A DNA stretch of 64,000 nucleotides, from assembly GCF_002261425.1 (NCBI RefSeq), contig NZ_NEVJ01000003.1, positions 2,046,001 to 2,110,000 on the forward strand, read 5' to 3'. Source of the DNA: Bordetella genomosp. 9. Lineage in GTDB: Bacteria > Pseudomonadota > Gammaproteobacteria > Burkholderiales > Burkholderiaceae_B. The notes below the pieces were generated by a model, which was not told where the DNA came from, ran no database searches, and worked only from the letters and a program-made list of their open reading frames with translations. This document shows positions 52,378 to 61,172 of the stretch, piece by piece. The position numbers and the translations under genes were made by a program. The first letter of the stretch is position 1. The number at the start of each line of letters is the position of its first letter.

Positions 52378-54354
52378 TCAGCCGCCGCCACCACGCAGCT
52401 TGCGCCACAGCGTCGTGCGGCTGATGCCCAGTTCGCGCGCGGCGGCGGCCTGATTGCCGCCGTGCGCCGCCAGCACGTCCCGGATATGCAGATGTTCGCT
52501 GGCCCGCTGCACGGCATCCAGCCGGCGGCCGCCGGGCGCGCCGGCCGAGTCCGGCCCCGGCTGATCGAGCACGCTGCTGAGCGTGGCGGCCGGCGGCACG
52601 GCATCGGCCAGCAGGCATTCCAAGGCCATGCGTTCGACGACGTTCTCGAGCTCGCGCACATTGCCCGGCCAGTCGTGCGCCAGCAGCAACGGCAAGGCGA
52701 CCCGCAGCACCTCGTCCGCCACTTCGCGCGCGCCGATGCGTTGCAGGGCCGCGGGCAAGAGTTCGGCCGCCAGCGCGGCGATATCCTCCGGACGCTCGCG
52801 CAGCGGCGGTACGCGGATCTGCAGGATGTGCAGCCGGTAGAACAGATCGTGCCGGAACGATCCCTGGCGCGCCATGGCCGCCAGGTCGCGATGGGTCGCG
52901 GCGATGATGCGCACGTCGACCGGTATCGCGTCGATGCCCCCCACCCGCGTGATCTCCTTTTCCTGCAGGGCGCGCAGCAAGCGCGTTTGCAACGGCAAAG
53001 GCATCTCGCCCACTTCATCCAGCAATAGGGTGCCGCCGTCCGCGGCTTCGAACAGGCCGGCCTTGCCCTGGCGCCGCGCGCCGGTGAAGGCGCCCTCCTC
53101 GTAGCCGAACAGCTCGCTTTCCAGCAATTGCTCGGGAAAGGCGCCGCAATTGATCGCCACGAAGGGGCGCGCGTGGCGGCGGCTGGCGCGGTGGATGCCC
53201 TGCGCCACCACCTCCTTGCCCGAGCCGCTTTCCCCCTGGATCAGCACCGACGCATCGCTGCTGCGCGCCAGCACCTCGCAGCGATGGACCAGCTCGCGCA
53301 TGGCCGCCGACACCGCGACCATGCCGTTCAAGGTGTAGCGGGCCGAACGCGAACGCCGGTGGCTGTGCGCGCGCAGGCGGCCCACCGCATGTTCCAGCGG
53401 CTGCGATGAATGCAGGGTCAGCACGGCGCCCGTCTGCGTGCCCGCCTCGAACAGCGGCACGGCATCCACCACCAGCGGCTGGCCGCGCACGTCCTCCACG
53501 CGGCCCAGTTCGGGCGTTCCGCGCGCCAGGGCCGGGCCGGCGGTCAGCCCTGCCGCCGTCTCGGCCAACGGACGGCCCGCCGCCTGGGATGCGGCGGTGC
53601 CCAGGATACGCGCCGCCGCGGGATTCATCGTCGTGACATGCCCCTGCATATCGACCGCCACCACGCCGTCGTTCAAATGCCGCAGCACCAGGTCCAGCCG
53701 GTCGCGCCGCGCGCGCTCTTCGTATTGCGCATGGGCGATGGCCAACGCCGTTTCCATCGCGGCGCGCACCGAATCGGCGGAATACAGCAACACCGCCGTC
53801 AGGCCGGCCTTGCGGGCGAAATCGGTGACCATCCCGGCTCCCACGACGACTTCCACACCCTGCGCGGCCAGCTCGCGTATGCATCGCGCGGCATCGTCGG
53901 GCGTGTCGTAGGCCCGCAGCTCCACGTCCAGGCCGAACACGCGCATGAAGCGCCGCAGCGCGGCGGTGACTTCATGGTGCAGCACCACCGCCACGCGTGG
54001 CGACAGCTCGCGGGCCTGCGCCAACGCGGCCATCAGGTCATAGCCGCCGATCTGGACCAGCACCACCGGCACCGCCAGCTTCGCCCGCAGGAAAGCGCCA
54101 TTGCTGCCCGAGGCCACCACCACGTCGCAGCGCCCCTGCGCGATCGCCTGGTTCAACGGCGCCAGCGCGGCGTCGAACGCATCATGCAGCAGCTCCACCC
54201 TGGCGCGGGTGGCGAATTCAGGCGCCAGTTGCCGCAGGCTTTCGAACAGGCCATAGCCGGTGACGGCATAGAGGCGGGGCAAGGGGGGCGACGCACGCGA
54301 TCCGGCGGGCGCGCGGTCGGCGGCGGAATCGGCCGGTGCGGGAAAGACAGCCAT
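52378..54354 (-). CDS. PrpR-like sigma-54-dependent activator
   Basis: The 658-residue activator has an N-terminal PrpR_N sensing domain ([20 protein letters not shown] to about 200), a PAS domain (about 225-310), an AAA+ domain with Walker A GESGSGKE near 373-380 and the sigma-54-contact loop GAFTGA at 421-426, and a Fis-type HTH ([20 protein letters not shown]) at the end. PrpR_N domains bind 2-methylcitrate-like acids. It is divergent from a Bug-hydratase-lyase operon with a sigma-54 promoter. The ATG at 54354 lacks a strong ribosome site. Its upstream region overlaps the presumed activator sites, so it may control itself. Confidence 0.92.
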   Translation of the reverse strand: MAVFPAPADSAADRAPAGSRASPPLPRLYAVTGYGLFESLRQLAPEFATRARVELLHDAFDAALAPLNQAIAQGRCDVVVASGSNGAFLRAKLAVPVVLVQIGGYDLMAALAQARELSPRVAVVLHHEVTAALRRFMRVFGLDVELRAYDTPDDAARCIRELAAQGVEVVVGAGMVTDFARKAGLTAVLLYSADSVRAAMETALAIAHAQYEERARRDRLDLVLRHLNDGVVAVDMQGHVTTMNPAAARILGTAASQAAGRPLAETAAGLTAGPALARGTPELGRVEDVRGQPLVVDAVPLFEAGTQTGAVLTLHSSQPLEHAVGRLRAHSHRRSRSARYTLNGMVAVSAAMRELVHRCEVLARSSDASVLIQGESGSGKEVVAQGIHRASRRHARPFVAINCGAFPEQLLESELFGYEEGAFTGARRQGKAGLFEAADGGTLLLDEVGEMPLPLQTRLLRALQEKEITRVGGIDAIPVDVRIIAATHRDLAAMARQGSFRHDLFYRLHILQIRVPPLRERPEDIAALAAELLPAALQRIGAREVADEVLRVALPLLLAHDWPGNVRELENVVERMALECLLADAVPPAATLSSVLDQPGPDSAGAPGGRRLDAVQRASEHLHIRDVLAAHGGNQAAAARELGISRTTLWRKLRGGGG

Positions 54355-54371
54355 TGTTGCAGCCCAGTGAT

Positions 54372-54405
54372 GCGTTTATGAAACGCGTATTTTCCTTCAT
54401 GAAAC
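54372..54405. promoter_or_regulatory. Paired upstream activator sites of the PrpR-like regulator
   Basis: Site A, GCGTTTATGAAACGC (54372-54386), is a perfect palindrome; site B, CTTCATGAAAC (54395-54405), repeats its core YTTYATGAAAC 21 bases on, two helical turns away. They lie 65-98 bases before the -24 box, the normal place for enhancer sites of this family. Confidence 0.65.
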
Positions 54406-54469
54406 ACTTAAACGGAAGCCGCGCTTCTCCCAGAGGCGGTTTCCCTCTGGGCCGGGGTCAGGCCAGAAC

Positions 54470-54485
54470 TGGCATCGCTTTTGCA
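54470..54485 (+). promoter_or_regulatory. Sigma-54 promoter of the Bug-hydratase-lyase operon
   Basis: TGGCAT-CGCTT-TTGCA fits the -24/-12 consensus TGGCAC-N5-TTGCA at all but one position, with correct GG-N10-GC spacing. It lies 49 bases before the GTG start of the Bug gene and opposite a sigma-54 activator gene. Confidence 0.82.
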
Positions 54486-54533
54486 TTTACCCGTCCAGCT
54501 CTGGCGTGCAGACCAGGTATACAGGAGACTATC

Positions 54534-55526
54534 GTGAGCTTTTCCCCACTTCGACGCGCGGTCGCCGCGCTGGCGGCGGCCTGTGCCCTGCCCCTGGCCA
54601 GCGGCGCCGCCCTGGCCGCCGACAGCGACGCCTTCCCCAGCCGACCGATCCGCCTGCTGGTCGGCTTCGCGGCCGGCGGCAGCTCCGATACCGTCGCCCG
54701 CATCATGGCGCCGGTACTGTCGAAGAACCTGAAGCAGAACATCATCATCGACAACCGCCCCGGCGCCGGCGGCAACATCGCGTCCGACGCGCTCGTGAAG
54801 GCCGCGCCCGACGGCTACACCATCATGCTGGGCACCATAGGTTCGCTGGCCGTCAACCAGCACCTGAGCAAGCTGTCGTACGACCCGGTCACCGACATGG
54901 AGCCGATTTCGCTGGCGGTGTCCTTCTCCAACGTCCTGGTGGTGAACGCCAACAGCAAGATCAAGACCTTCGCGGACTACATCAAGGCCGCCAGCGCCCA
55001 GCGTTCCGATATGTCCTTCGGCTCTTCCGGTATCGGCAGCAGCGGTCACCTGGCCGGCGAACTGCTCAAATCGGTCGCGGGCCTGCAGAACCAGCATGTC
55101 GCCTATCGCGGCGGCGCGCCGGCCATGAACGACCTGCTGGGCGGCACGCTGGCCTCCATCTTCGCCAGCCCCACCGACGCCGTGCAGTTCATCGCGGCCG
55201 GCAAGCTGCGGCCCATCGCCACGACCGGCCTGCGCCGCCTGGATGTCCTGCCGAACGTGCCGACCATCGCCGAGTCCGGCTATCCGGGCTTCGAAGCCAA
55301 CAACTGGTACGCCTTCACCGCGCCGGCGCATACGCCCAAGGCGGTCATCGACGTGCTGAACAAAGCCATCGTGGCCACGCTGAAGGACCCCGACGTCGAC
55401 GCCAAGCTCAAGAAGCTGGGCCTGGACCCCGCGCCTTCCACACCGGCCGAAACCGACCGCTACATCCGCGCCGAGAGCAAGAAGTGGGGCGACCTGGTCA
55501 AGAAGATCAACATCAACGCGGTGTGA
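54534..55526 (+). CDS. Bug-family (tripartite tricarboxylate) substrate-binding protein
   Basis: The 330-residue receptor has a signal peptide (about 1-29, ending ALAA) and Bug landmarks: FPSRPIRLLVGFAAGGSSDTVARIM, IIDNRPGAGGNIASDALVKAAPDGYTIML and QHVAYRGGAPAMNDLLGGTLASIF. It starts with GTG at 54534, seven bases after AGGAG; upstream frame is not protein-like. It is the first gene after the sigma-54 promoter and would capture the acid degraded by the following enzymes. Confidence 0.93.
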   Translation: MSFSPLRRAVAALAAACALPLASGAALAADSDAFPSRPIRLLVGFAAGGSSDTVARIMAPVLSKNLKQNIIIDNRPGAGGNIASDALVKAAPDGYTIMLGTIGSLAVNQHLSKLSYDPVTDMEPISLAVSFSNVLVVNANSKIKTFADYIKAASAQRSDMSFGSSGIGSSGHLAGELLKSVAGLQNQHVAYRGGAPAMNDLLGGTLASIFASPTDAVQFIAAGKLRPIATTGLRRLDVLPNVPTIAESGYPGFEANNWYAFTAPAHTPKAVIDVLNKAIVATLKDPDVDAKLKKLGLDPAPSTPAETDRYIRAESKKWGDLVKKININAV

Positions 55527-55592
55527 GCCCGGCCGCGCCGTCCCGACGAACGACAACCGCCGCCTATCGAACACATCTGATCCGTAGCCATC

Positions 55593-56879
55593 ATGCCTTC
55601 CACCATCGCTGAAAAAATCCTTGCCCGGCATGCCGGGATAGAAGCGGTCCAGCCCGGCGACATCGTGATCGCCGACGTGGACTTCGCCATGGTCCACGAC
55701 GCCCGCGCGCCCAACGCCATCAAGATGGTCGACAAGATGGGCGCGGAAAAACTGCCCTTCGCGCCGCGCACGGCCTGGGTGCTGGATCACTACTCGCCGC
55801 CGCCCAACCTGGCCGCCGCGCAGACCCATACCGCCATGCGCCGCTTCGCCGACGACCACGGCAGTCCGCTGTACGACATCGGCGACGGCATCTGCCATCA
55901 GGTGCTGCCCGAAGGCGGGCACCTGACCTGCGGCGACCTGGTGGTCGGCACGGACACGCACTCCGTGACCTACGGCGCGTTCAATGCCTTCGGCACCGGC
56001 GTCGAAGGCAGCGACGTCACCGCCGTGATGAAGACCGGCAAGGTCTGGCTGCGCGTGCCGGAATCGGCGCGCATCGAGCTGTCGGGCCGCCTGCAGCCCG
56101 GCGTCTGGGCCAAGGACATCACCCTGCACATGCTGGGCCGCTTCGGTGCGGAAGGCCTGAACTACCTGGCCATCGAATACGTCGGCTCGGCGGTCTCGGC
56201 CATGGAGATCGACGACCGCATGACGCTGGCCAACCACGCCGCCGAACTCGGCGCCAAGGCGGCGCTGCTGGAAGCCGACGACAAGACCCTGGCTTGGCTG
56301 GCCGCGCACGGCGCCCGCCCGCCCCGCCCGGTGTCGGCCGATGCCGACGCCCGGTACGCGCATCGCGTCGCCATCGATGCATCGGCATTGGTGCCGCAGG
56401 TGGCGCGGCGCCATGAAGTCGACGACGTGGTGGGCATAGACCAGATCGACCGGCAGAAAATCAATTTCGCGCTGATCGGCACGTGCACCAACGGCCGCCT
56501 GGACGACATCCGCCAGGCGGCGGCCATCCTCAAGGGCCGCAAGCTGGCGCGCGGCGTCCGCATGATCGTGACGCCGGCGTCACGCAAGATCTATCTGGAC
56601 GCGGCGCGCGAAGGCCTGATCGAAATCCTGACCGCGGCGGGCGCGTCATTCGAGGCCGCCGGCTGCGGCACCTGCGTGGGGATCACCAACCACCTCATTC
56701 CCGGCGACCGGGAAGTCGCGATCTCCAGCGCGAACCGCAATTTCCGCGGCCGCCTGGGCAACCACGAAGCCGAAATCTGGCTGGGCTCGGCGGCCACCGT
56801 CGCGGCGTCGGCCCTGACCGGCTACATCACCGACCCACGCGGCGTCGAAGGCGGCGAATGGAGGCCCAGCCATGACTGA
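55593..56879 (+). CDS. LeuC/aconitase-type hydratase large subunit (DmdA-like)
   Basis: The 428-residue protein is a short, archaeal-LeuC2-type aconitase subunit. It has the aconitase regions GDLVVGTDTHSVTYGAFNAFGTGVEGSD and the 4Fe-4S cysteines: one in LIGTCTNGRLDD near 300 and two in AAGCGTCVGITN near 360. Members include 3-isopropylmalate, homoaconitate, methylthioalkylmalate and dimethylmaleate hydratases. It pairs with the LeuD-like gene, which it overlaps by eight bases. Genes around it (Bug receptor, PEP mutase-type lyase, PrpR-like regulator) argue for catabolism rather than leucine synthesis. Confidence 0.88.
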   Translation: MPSTIAEKILARHAGIEAVQPGDIVIADVDFAMVHDARAPNAIKMVDKMGAEKLPFAPRTAWVLDHYSPPPNLAAAQTHTAMRRFADDHGSPLYDIGDGICHQVLPEGGHLTCGDLVVGTDTHSVTYGAFNAFGTGVEGSDVTAVMKTGKVWLRVPESARIELSGRLQPGVWAKDITLHMLGRFGAEGLNYLAIEYVGSAVSAMEIDDRMTLANHAAELGAKAALLEADDKTLAWLAAHGARPPRPVSADADARYAHRVAIDASALVPQVARRHEVDDVVGIDQIDRQKINFALIGTCTNGRLDDIRQAAAILKGRKLARGVRMIVTPASRKIYLDAAREGLIEILTAAGASFEAAGCGTCVGITNHLIPGDREVAISSANRNFRGRLGNHEAEIWLGSAATVAASALTGYITDPRGVEGGEWRPSHD

Positions 56880-57390
56880 TGCCACGCAGGATGTCATCAC
56901 CGGCCCGGTCTACAAGCTGGGCGACGACGTCAACACCGATACGCAATGCTCGGGGAAATACCTGCCGGGCAAGGATGAAGCCTATATCGCGGCGCAGGCC
57001 TTCGAAGGCGTGGCGCCGGGCTTCGCGGCCCGTTTCAAACCCGGCGGCATCATCGCCGCCGGCACGCACTTCGGCATCAATTCCTCGCGCGAGCAGGCGG
57101 TGCACATCCTGCATCGCCTGGGCGTCGCCGCCATCATCGCGCCGTCCTTCGGCCGGCAGTTTTTCCGCAACGCCATCAACAACGGGCTGCTGCTGATCGA
57201 GTACGACACCAGCGGCCTGGCGGAAGGCGACGAGGTCACCATCGACCTCGGCCACAGCGAACTGCGGGCGCCCGCCCGCGGACTGCGGCAGACGCTGCGT
57301 CCGCTGCCGCCGCAGATCCGCGCCATCCTGCGCGAAGGGGGCCTGATACCGTTCCTGCGCAAACATCCCGACTGGAGCATCGCGGAATGA
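56872..57390 (+). CDS. LeuD/aconitase-type hydratase small subunit (DmdB-like)
   Basis: The 172-residue swivel-domain subunit has GPVYKLGDDVNTDTQCSGKYLPG near the start, AGTHFGINSSREQAVHIL near 64-81 (the substrate-binding Ser-Arg of the family) and APSFGRQFFRNAINNGL near 89-106. It completes the enzyme with the LeuC-like subunit, whose gene it overlaps. Its stop overlaps the lyase start (ATGA). Length matches the LeuD2/HacB/DmdB group. Confidence 0.9.
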   Translation: MTDATQDVITGPVYKLGDDVNTDTQCSGKYLPGKDEAYIAAQAFEGVAPGFAARFKPGGIIAAGTHFGINSSREQAVHILHRLGVAAIIAPSFGRQFFRNAINNGLLLIEYDTSGLAEGDEVTIDLGHSELRAPARGLRQTLRPLPPQIRAILREGGLIPFLRKHPDWSIAE

Positions 57391-58358
57391 ACGCCACGGC
57401 AACGAATGCGACAACAACCAACGCAACGGCAACCGGCGGCGCCGCCGGCCAGGCCGACTGGAACAAGCCGGCGCGCCTGCGCCAGGCCTTGCGCGAACGG
57501 CTGTCGCGCGCGGGCCGCGGCCAACCCACGCTGATCGCGCCAGGCGTCTACGACGCCTACGGCGCGCGGATGGTGCAGCACGCCGGCTTCGAAGCCGTCT
57601 ACATGACGGGCAACGGCGTTTCCGCCAGCCTGCTGGGCAAGCCCGACGTCGGGCTGGTCGACCTGACCATGATCACCAGCCACGCGCGGCGCGTGGCGGC
57701 ATGCGTGGACCTGCCGCTGATCTGCGACGCCGATACGGGCTACGGCGCCGCCGCCGCCATCCGCCGCACGGTGGAAGAATTCGAAGCGGCCGGCGTCGCG
57801 GCGATCCACATCGAAGACCAGCAATCCCCCAAGCGCTGCGCGCAATTTCCCGGCGCCCGCGCGGTACTGCCCTTCGACGTCGCGGTGTCCCGCATCGCCG
57901 CCGCGGCCGCGGCGCGCGCGCCCACCGGACTGCTCATCGTGGGCCGCACGGACTGCGCCGCCTCGATGGGCCTGGACGAGGCCATCCGCCGCGCGCAGGC
58001 TTTCGCGGATGCCGGCGCGGACGCCGTTTTCGTCGAACTCAAGGCGCACGACAAGGTCCTGCAGGACATCCGCGCGGTGACGGAACGGATCCGCATCCCC
58101 TGCATGATCAACCTGGACTCGGGCGGCCCGCTGGCGGCGCTGCGCTTTCCGGATCTGGCCGAGCTGGGCATCGCGCTGGCCATCTATCCCGGACTGTTGC
58201 GCAATGCCCTGGGCTACGCCATGCGCGAGGCGCTCGGCCACCTGCGCGACGACGGCGGCACCATGGCCATGCGCGACCGCATGCTGACCGGCGCGGAATA
58301 CAGCGCCTACCTGGGACTGCCGGACGTGGAGGAATGGGAGAACCGCTTCCCCGCCTGA
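57387..58358 (+). CDS. Isocitrate lyase/PEP mutase family lyase (2,3-dimethylmalate lyase-like)
   Basis: The 323-residue TIM-barrel protein shows APGVYDAYGARMVQHAGFEAVYMTGNGVSAS, the Mg2+ motif LICDADTGYG and HIEDQQSPKRCAQFPG with Cys151. The cysteine marks a lyase rather than a mutase, but the usual KRCGH reads KRCAQ. Family members cleave 2-methylisocitrate or 2,3-dimethylmalate to pyruvate plus succinate or propionate. The first 20 residues are an odd Asn-Ala-Thr repeat. The start overlaps the LeuD-like stop. The 3' end overlaps the convergent azoreductase by 52 bases. Confidence 0.88.
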   Translation: MNATATNATTTNATATGGAAGQADWNKPARLRQALRERLSRAGRGQPTLIAPGVYDAYGARMVQHAGFEAVYMTGNGVSASLLGKPDVGLVDLTMITSHARRVAACVDLPLICDADTGYGAAAAIRRTVEEFEAAGVAAIHIEDQQSPKRCAQFPGARAVLPFDVAVSRIAAAAAARAPTGLLIVGRTDCAASMGLDEAIRRAQAFADAGADAVFVELKAHDKVLQDIRAVTERIRIPCMINLDSGGPLAALRFPDLAELGIALAIYPGLLRNALGYAMREALGHLRDDGGTMAMRDRMLTGAEYSAYLGLPDVEEWENRFPA

Positions 58359-58981
58359 TGCAGGCCGGCGGCGGCCGGCAGCGAGAAAAACGCCGCCAGC
58401 TTTTCTTCCGCCGCCTGGCGGGCCCGCGCAAGCGCATCCGCCCCCAGCGCCGTGCCCTGCACGGCAAAATAGTGGATGTCGTACAGGCCGACGGTGTTGA
58501 GGATGGCGGTCAGGTACGGCGTCAGGAAATCCGGCTGCCGCGTTCTCTCGCCATCGAACCGGCTGCCCGACGCGATGGCCACGTAGACCGGCCGGTCCGC
58601 CAGCGTGCCCACCTTGCCGGTCGGACCCGGGGCAAAGCTGCGATGTATCCGCACGATATGGTCGAGCCATGCCTTCAGCGCCGACGGCACCGTGTAGTTG
58701 TGCATGGGCGTGGCGATGACCAGGCAATCGGCATCCTCCAGCTCCTGGATCAGGCGTTCAGAATGGACCATGGTGCCGGCGTCCATGGACGGCTCGGCAT
58801 GTCCGCCCAATGCGTCCGCGTAGCCTTCATCGACATGCGCGATCGCGCTCGTCCCCAGGCCGCGATCGATGAGCCTTGCGTCAGGGTAGCGTTGCCGCAG
58901 CAGGCCGACCAGCCTGTCCGCCAGCCGATAGCTTTCCGACCGCGCGCCGCGCGGGCTGCAATGGACACGCAGTATTCTCAT
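58307..58981 (-). CDS. FMN-dependent NADH-azoreductase (AzoR) family protein
   Basis: The 224-residue flavodoxin-fold protein starts MRILRVHCSPRGARSESYRLADRL (flavin phosphate loop) and has ADCLVIATPMHNYTVPSALKAWLDHIVR, the classic AzoR flavin-binding stretch. It reduces azo or quinone compounds with NADH. Its start overlaps the stop of the upstream GNAT gene (ATGA), so the two are coupled. Its 3' end overlaps the convergent lyase gene. Confidence 0.92.
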   Translation of the reverse strand: MRILRVHCSPRGARSESYRLADRLVGLLRQRYPDARLIDRGLGTSAIAHVDEGYADALGGHAEPSMDAGTMVHSERLIQELEDADCLVIATPMHNYTVPSALKAWLDHIVRIHRSFAPGPTGKVGTLADRPVYVAIASGSRFDGERTRQPDFLTPYLTAILNTVGLYDIHYFAVQGTALGADALARARQAAEEKLAAFFSLPAAAGLHQAGKRFSHSSTSGSPR

Positions 58982-59475
58982 GCCACGTCCTTGGACAGAT
59001 CCATGCTGAATCGCATCGCGCCTGTCAGCAACCCCACGCGGAAGTAAAAGCGCTGGGCTAGCGCGTTGCCCAGGGCGGTATCCAGCACCAGCTTCCGGCA
59101 CCCCGCGCGACGCGCGATCACGGCCACTTCGCGCAGCAGTCTGGCGCCCCAGTTGTCGCCCCGGCGTCCGTCCTTGACGACCAGGTCGTCCACGTACACG
59201 AAAGTCCCGTAGATCAGGTTCTCTTGCAGCCGGTAGCCGGCCAACGCAACGGGTTCGCCGTCGCTCCAGCCCGCCAGCAGGCGATAGCCGTCGCCGTGCA
59301 TGCGCTGCACGCGCGAGGTGAAATCCTCCTCGTCACGCAGATGCGGACGCAGTTCGCGCATCACGGCATGGCAGGCCCGCAGCTCGTCCGCCGTTTCCAC
59401 ATGGCGCAGGTCCTGGCTTTCCAGCCCCTGGACTCCCGCTCCGACATTCCCGCTCTGTACACCGTTGTCCCGCAT
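58978..59475 (-). CDS. GNAT-family N-acetyltransferase
   Basis: The 165-residue protein has a GNAT core with GTFVYVDDLVVKDGRRGDNWGARLLREVAVIARRAGCRKLVLDTALGNALAQRFYFRVGL given as a region (about 90-150), including the acetyl-CoA loop and the final helix. AAGGAG before the ATG at 59475 decides the start. It is first in a two-gene unit with azoreductase and divergent from the MocR regulator, which may control both. Substrate unknown. Confidence 0.88.
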   Translation of the reverse strand: MRDNGVQSGNVGAGVQGLESQDLRHVETADELRACHAVMRELRPHLRDEEDFTSRVQRMHGDGYRLLAGWSDGEPVALAGYRLQENLIYGTFVYVDDLVVKDGRRGDNWGARLLREVAVIARRAGCRKLVLDTALGNALAQRFYFRVGLLTGAMRFSMDLSKDVA

Positions 59476-59534
59476 CGCCCCGCTCCTTGTCGCATATGGC
59501 ATCAGGAGAGGCATCGTAGAAGCCGGATGCCATA

Positions 59535-61043
59535 ATGCACAGAGCCATAAATCGACAGACGGACCAGGCCATGATTCCCGTGTACCGGCAGATATACGAG
59601 CGCTTCCGCGACGCCATCGCCAGCGGCGTGCTGAAGCCCGGCGATCGCATGCCGTCGATGCGCGCCCTGACCAAGGAGCTCGGCGTGGCGCGCGGCACGG
59701 TCGAAGCCGCCTATGGCCTGCTGTCCGCGGAAGGCTATATACAGGCGCGCGGGCAGGCCGGCACCGTCGTCACGCCCGATCTTGCCCTGCCCGCCGCCCA
59801 GCCGGGCCGCTCGCCGGCGGGGCAAGCCGCCGCGAGCCCCGATTCTGGTTTGCCCGTGAGCAAATCGGGCGTGCGCGAAGCGGGTGGCGACGGGACGGCG
59901 GGCGGCCTGCCATCCGCCGCGCCCGTACCGCTGACGCTCGACGGCGACACGTGGGGCGGGGTTCTGCCCTTCCAGATGGGCCTGCCCGCGCTGGACGCCT
60001 TTCCGCGCAAGGTCTGGGCAAGACTGGGCGCGCGCTGCGTGCGCGCGATGCAGGCGGCCGACATGGCCTATCCGATTTCCAACGGCATCCCGCCCCTGCG
60101 CACGGCCATCGCGGCCTATCTGCAGGTTTCCCGCGGCATCGCCTGCTCCCCGGCCCAGGTCTTCGTCACCACGGGCTATCGCCACACCCTGGCGCTCATC
60201 GTCCGCGCCCTGCTGGCGCGCGGCGACCCGGTCTGGCTGGAAGACCCCGGGTACCCGCCCACCCGCGAGCTCATCGCCCAGGCGCAATTGCGCGGCGTGG
60301 CCGTGCCGGTGGACGCCGACGGCCTGGACGTCGCCCAAGGCCTGAAGCTGGCGCCGGACGCCAGGGCGGTCGTCGTCACGCCATCGCATCAAAGTCCGCT
60401 GTGCCTGTCGCTGACGCTGCCGCGGCGACTGGCGCTGCTGGACTGGGCCAGCCGCGCCCAGGCCTGGATCATCGAAGACGATTACGACGGCGAATACCGC
60501 TATGCCAGCCGGCCCCTGCCCGCCCTGAAAAGCCTGGACCGCGACGGCCGCGTCCTCTACGCCGGCACCTTCAGCAAGGTGCTGTTTCCCAGCGTGCGGC
60601 TGGCCTATCTGGTCGTTCCGGAAGACCAGGTGGAGCGCTTCACGCAAACCAGCCTGGCTTTTTCGGGCGGCGCACCCAATCTGATGCAATCGCTGGTCGC
60701 CGCCTTCATGGCCGAAGGCCATTTCGCCCGCCACATCCAGCGCATGCGCAAGCTCTACAAGGAACGCCGGGAAATCGCCGCCGAGGCCCTGGCCGACGTC
60801 CTGGACCGGCATTTCCAGATCGACCCCCAGCCGGGCGGCATGCACCTGGTCCTGCGCCTGCGCGGCCAGTTACCCGACGCCCCGCTGGCCCGGCGCATGC
60901 GCGAACACGGCATGGCCGGCCATGCCCTCACCCAGTGGGGCATCGCGCGCGACCCCGGCGCGGCGCTGCTGCTGAACTTCACCAACATCGATTCGAGCGA
61001 CACCGCCCGGCGGCTGGGCCGGCGGATCCTGGATCTGCTCTGA
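59535..61043 (+). CDS. MocR/PdxR-type GntR regulator with aminotransferase domain
   Basis: The 502-residue regulator has an N-terminal GntR winged helix (PVYRQIYERFRDAIASGVLKPGDRMPSMRALTKELGVARGTVEAAYGLL) and a PLP-dependent aminotransferase-like domain, with WLEDPGYPPTRELIAQA, IEDDYDGEYRYASRPLPALKSLD and the PLP Lys region LYAGTFSKVLFPSVRLAYLV. MocR proteins usually control a divergent neighbour; here that is the acetyltransferase/azoreductase pair, 59 bases away. The start could instead be the ATG at 59571; neither has a strong ribosome site. Confidence 0.9.
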   Translation: MHRAINRQTDQAMIPVYRQIYERFRDAIASGVLKPGDRMPSMRALTKELGVARGTVEAAYGLLSAEGYIQARGQAGTVVTPDLALPAAQPGRSPAGQAAASPDSGLPVSKSGVREAGGDGTAGGLPSAAPVPLTLDGDTWGGVLPFQMGLPALDAFPRKVWARLGARCVRAMQAADMAYPISNGIPPLRTAIAAYLQVSRGIACSPAQVFVTTGYRHTLALIVRALLARGDPVWLEDPGYPPTRELIAQAQLRGVAVPVDADGLDVAQGLKLAPDARAVVVTPSHQSPLCLSLTLPRRLALLDWASRAQAWIIEDDYDGEYRYASRPLPALKSLDRDGRVLYAGTFSKVLFPSVRLAYLVVPEDQVERFTQTSLAFSGGAPNLMQSLVAAFMAEGHFARHIQRMRKLYKERREIAAEALADVLDRHFQIDPQPGGMHLVLRLRGQLPDAPLARRMREHGMAGHALTQWGIARDPGAALLLNFTNIDSSDTARRLGRRILDLL

Positions 61044-61172
61044 ACCGGGACACCGGACAGCCCGCGGCCGCTCCCCTGGGGCGCCCGCCCCTTAATTCTT
61101 ACGCCATCGCGCCGTTAACGGATGAGCGGGATCGCCCGCGGCCTCGTTTCGCCCCGATCGACAGAACAGACC

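Noticed and set aside
55593..57390. Leucine biosynthesis genes leuC and leuD
   Set aside because: No leuA or leuB nearby, the large subunit is the short type, and the operon has a Bug receptor, a lyase and a sigma-54 activator, which fit catabolism better.
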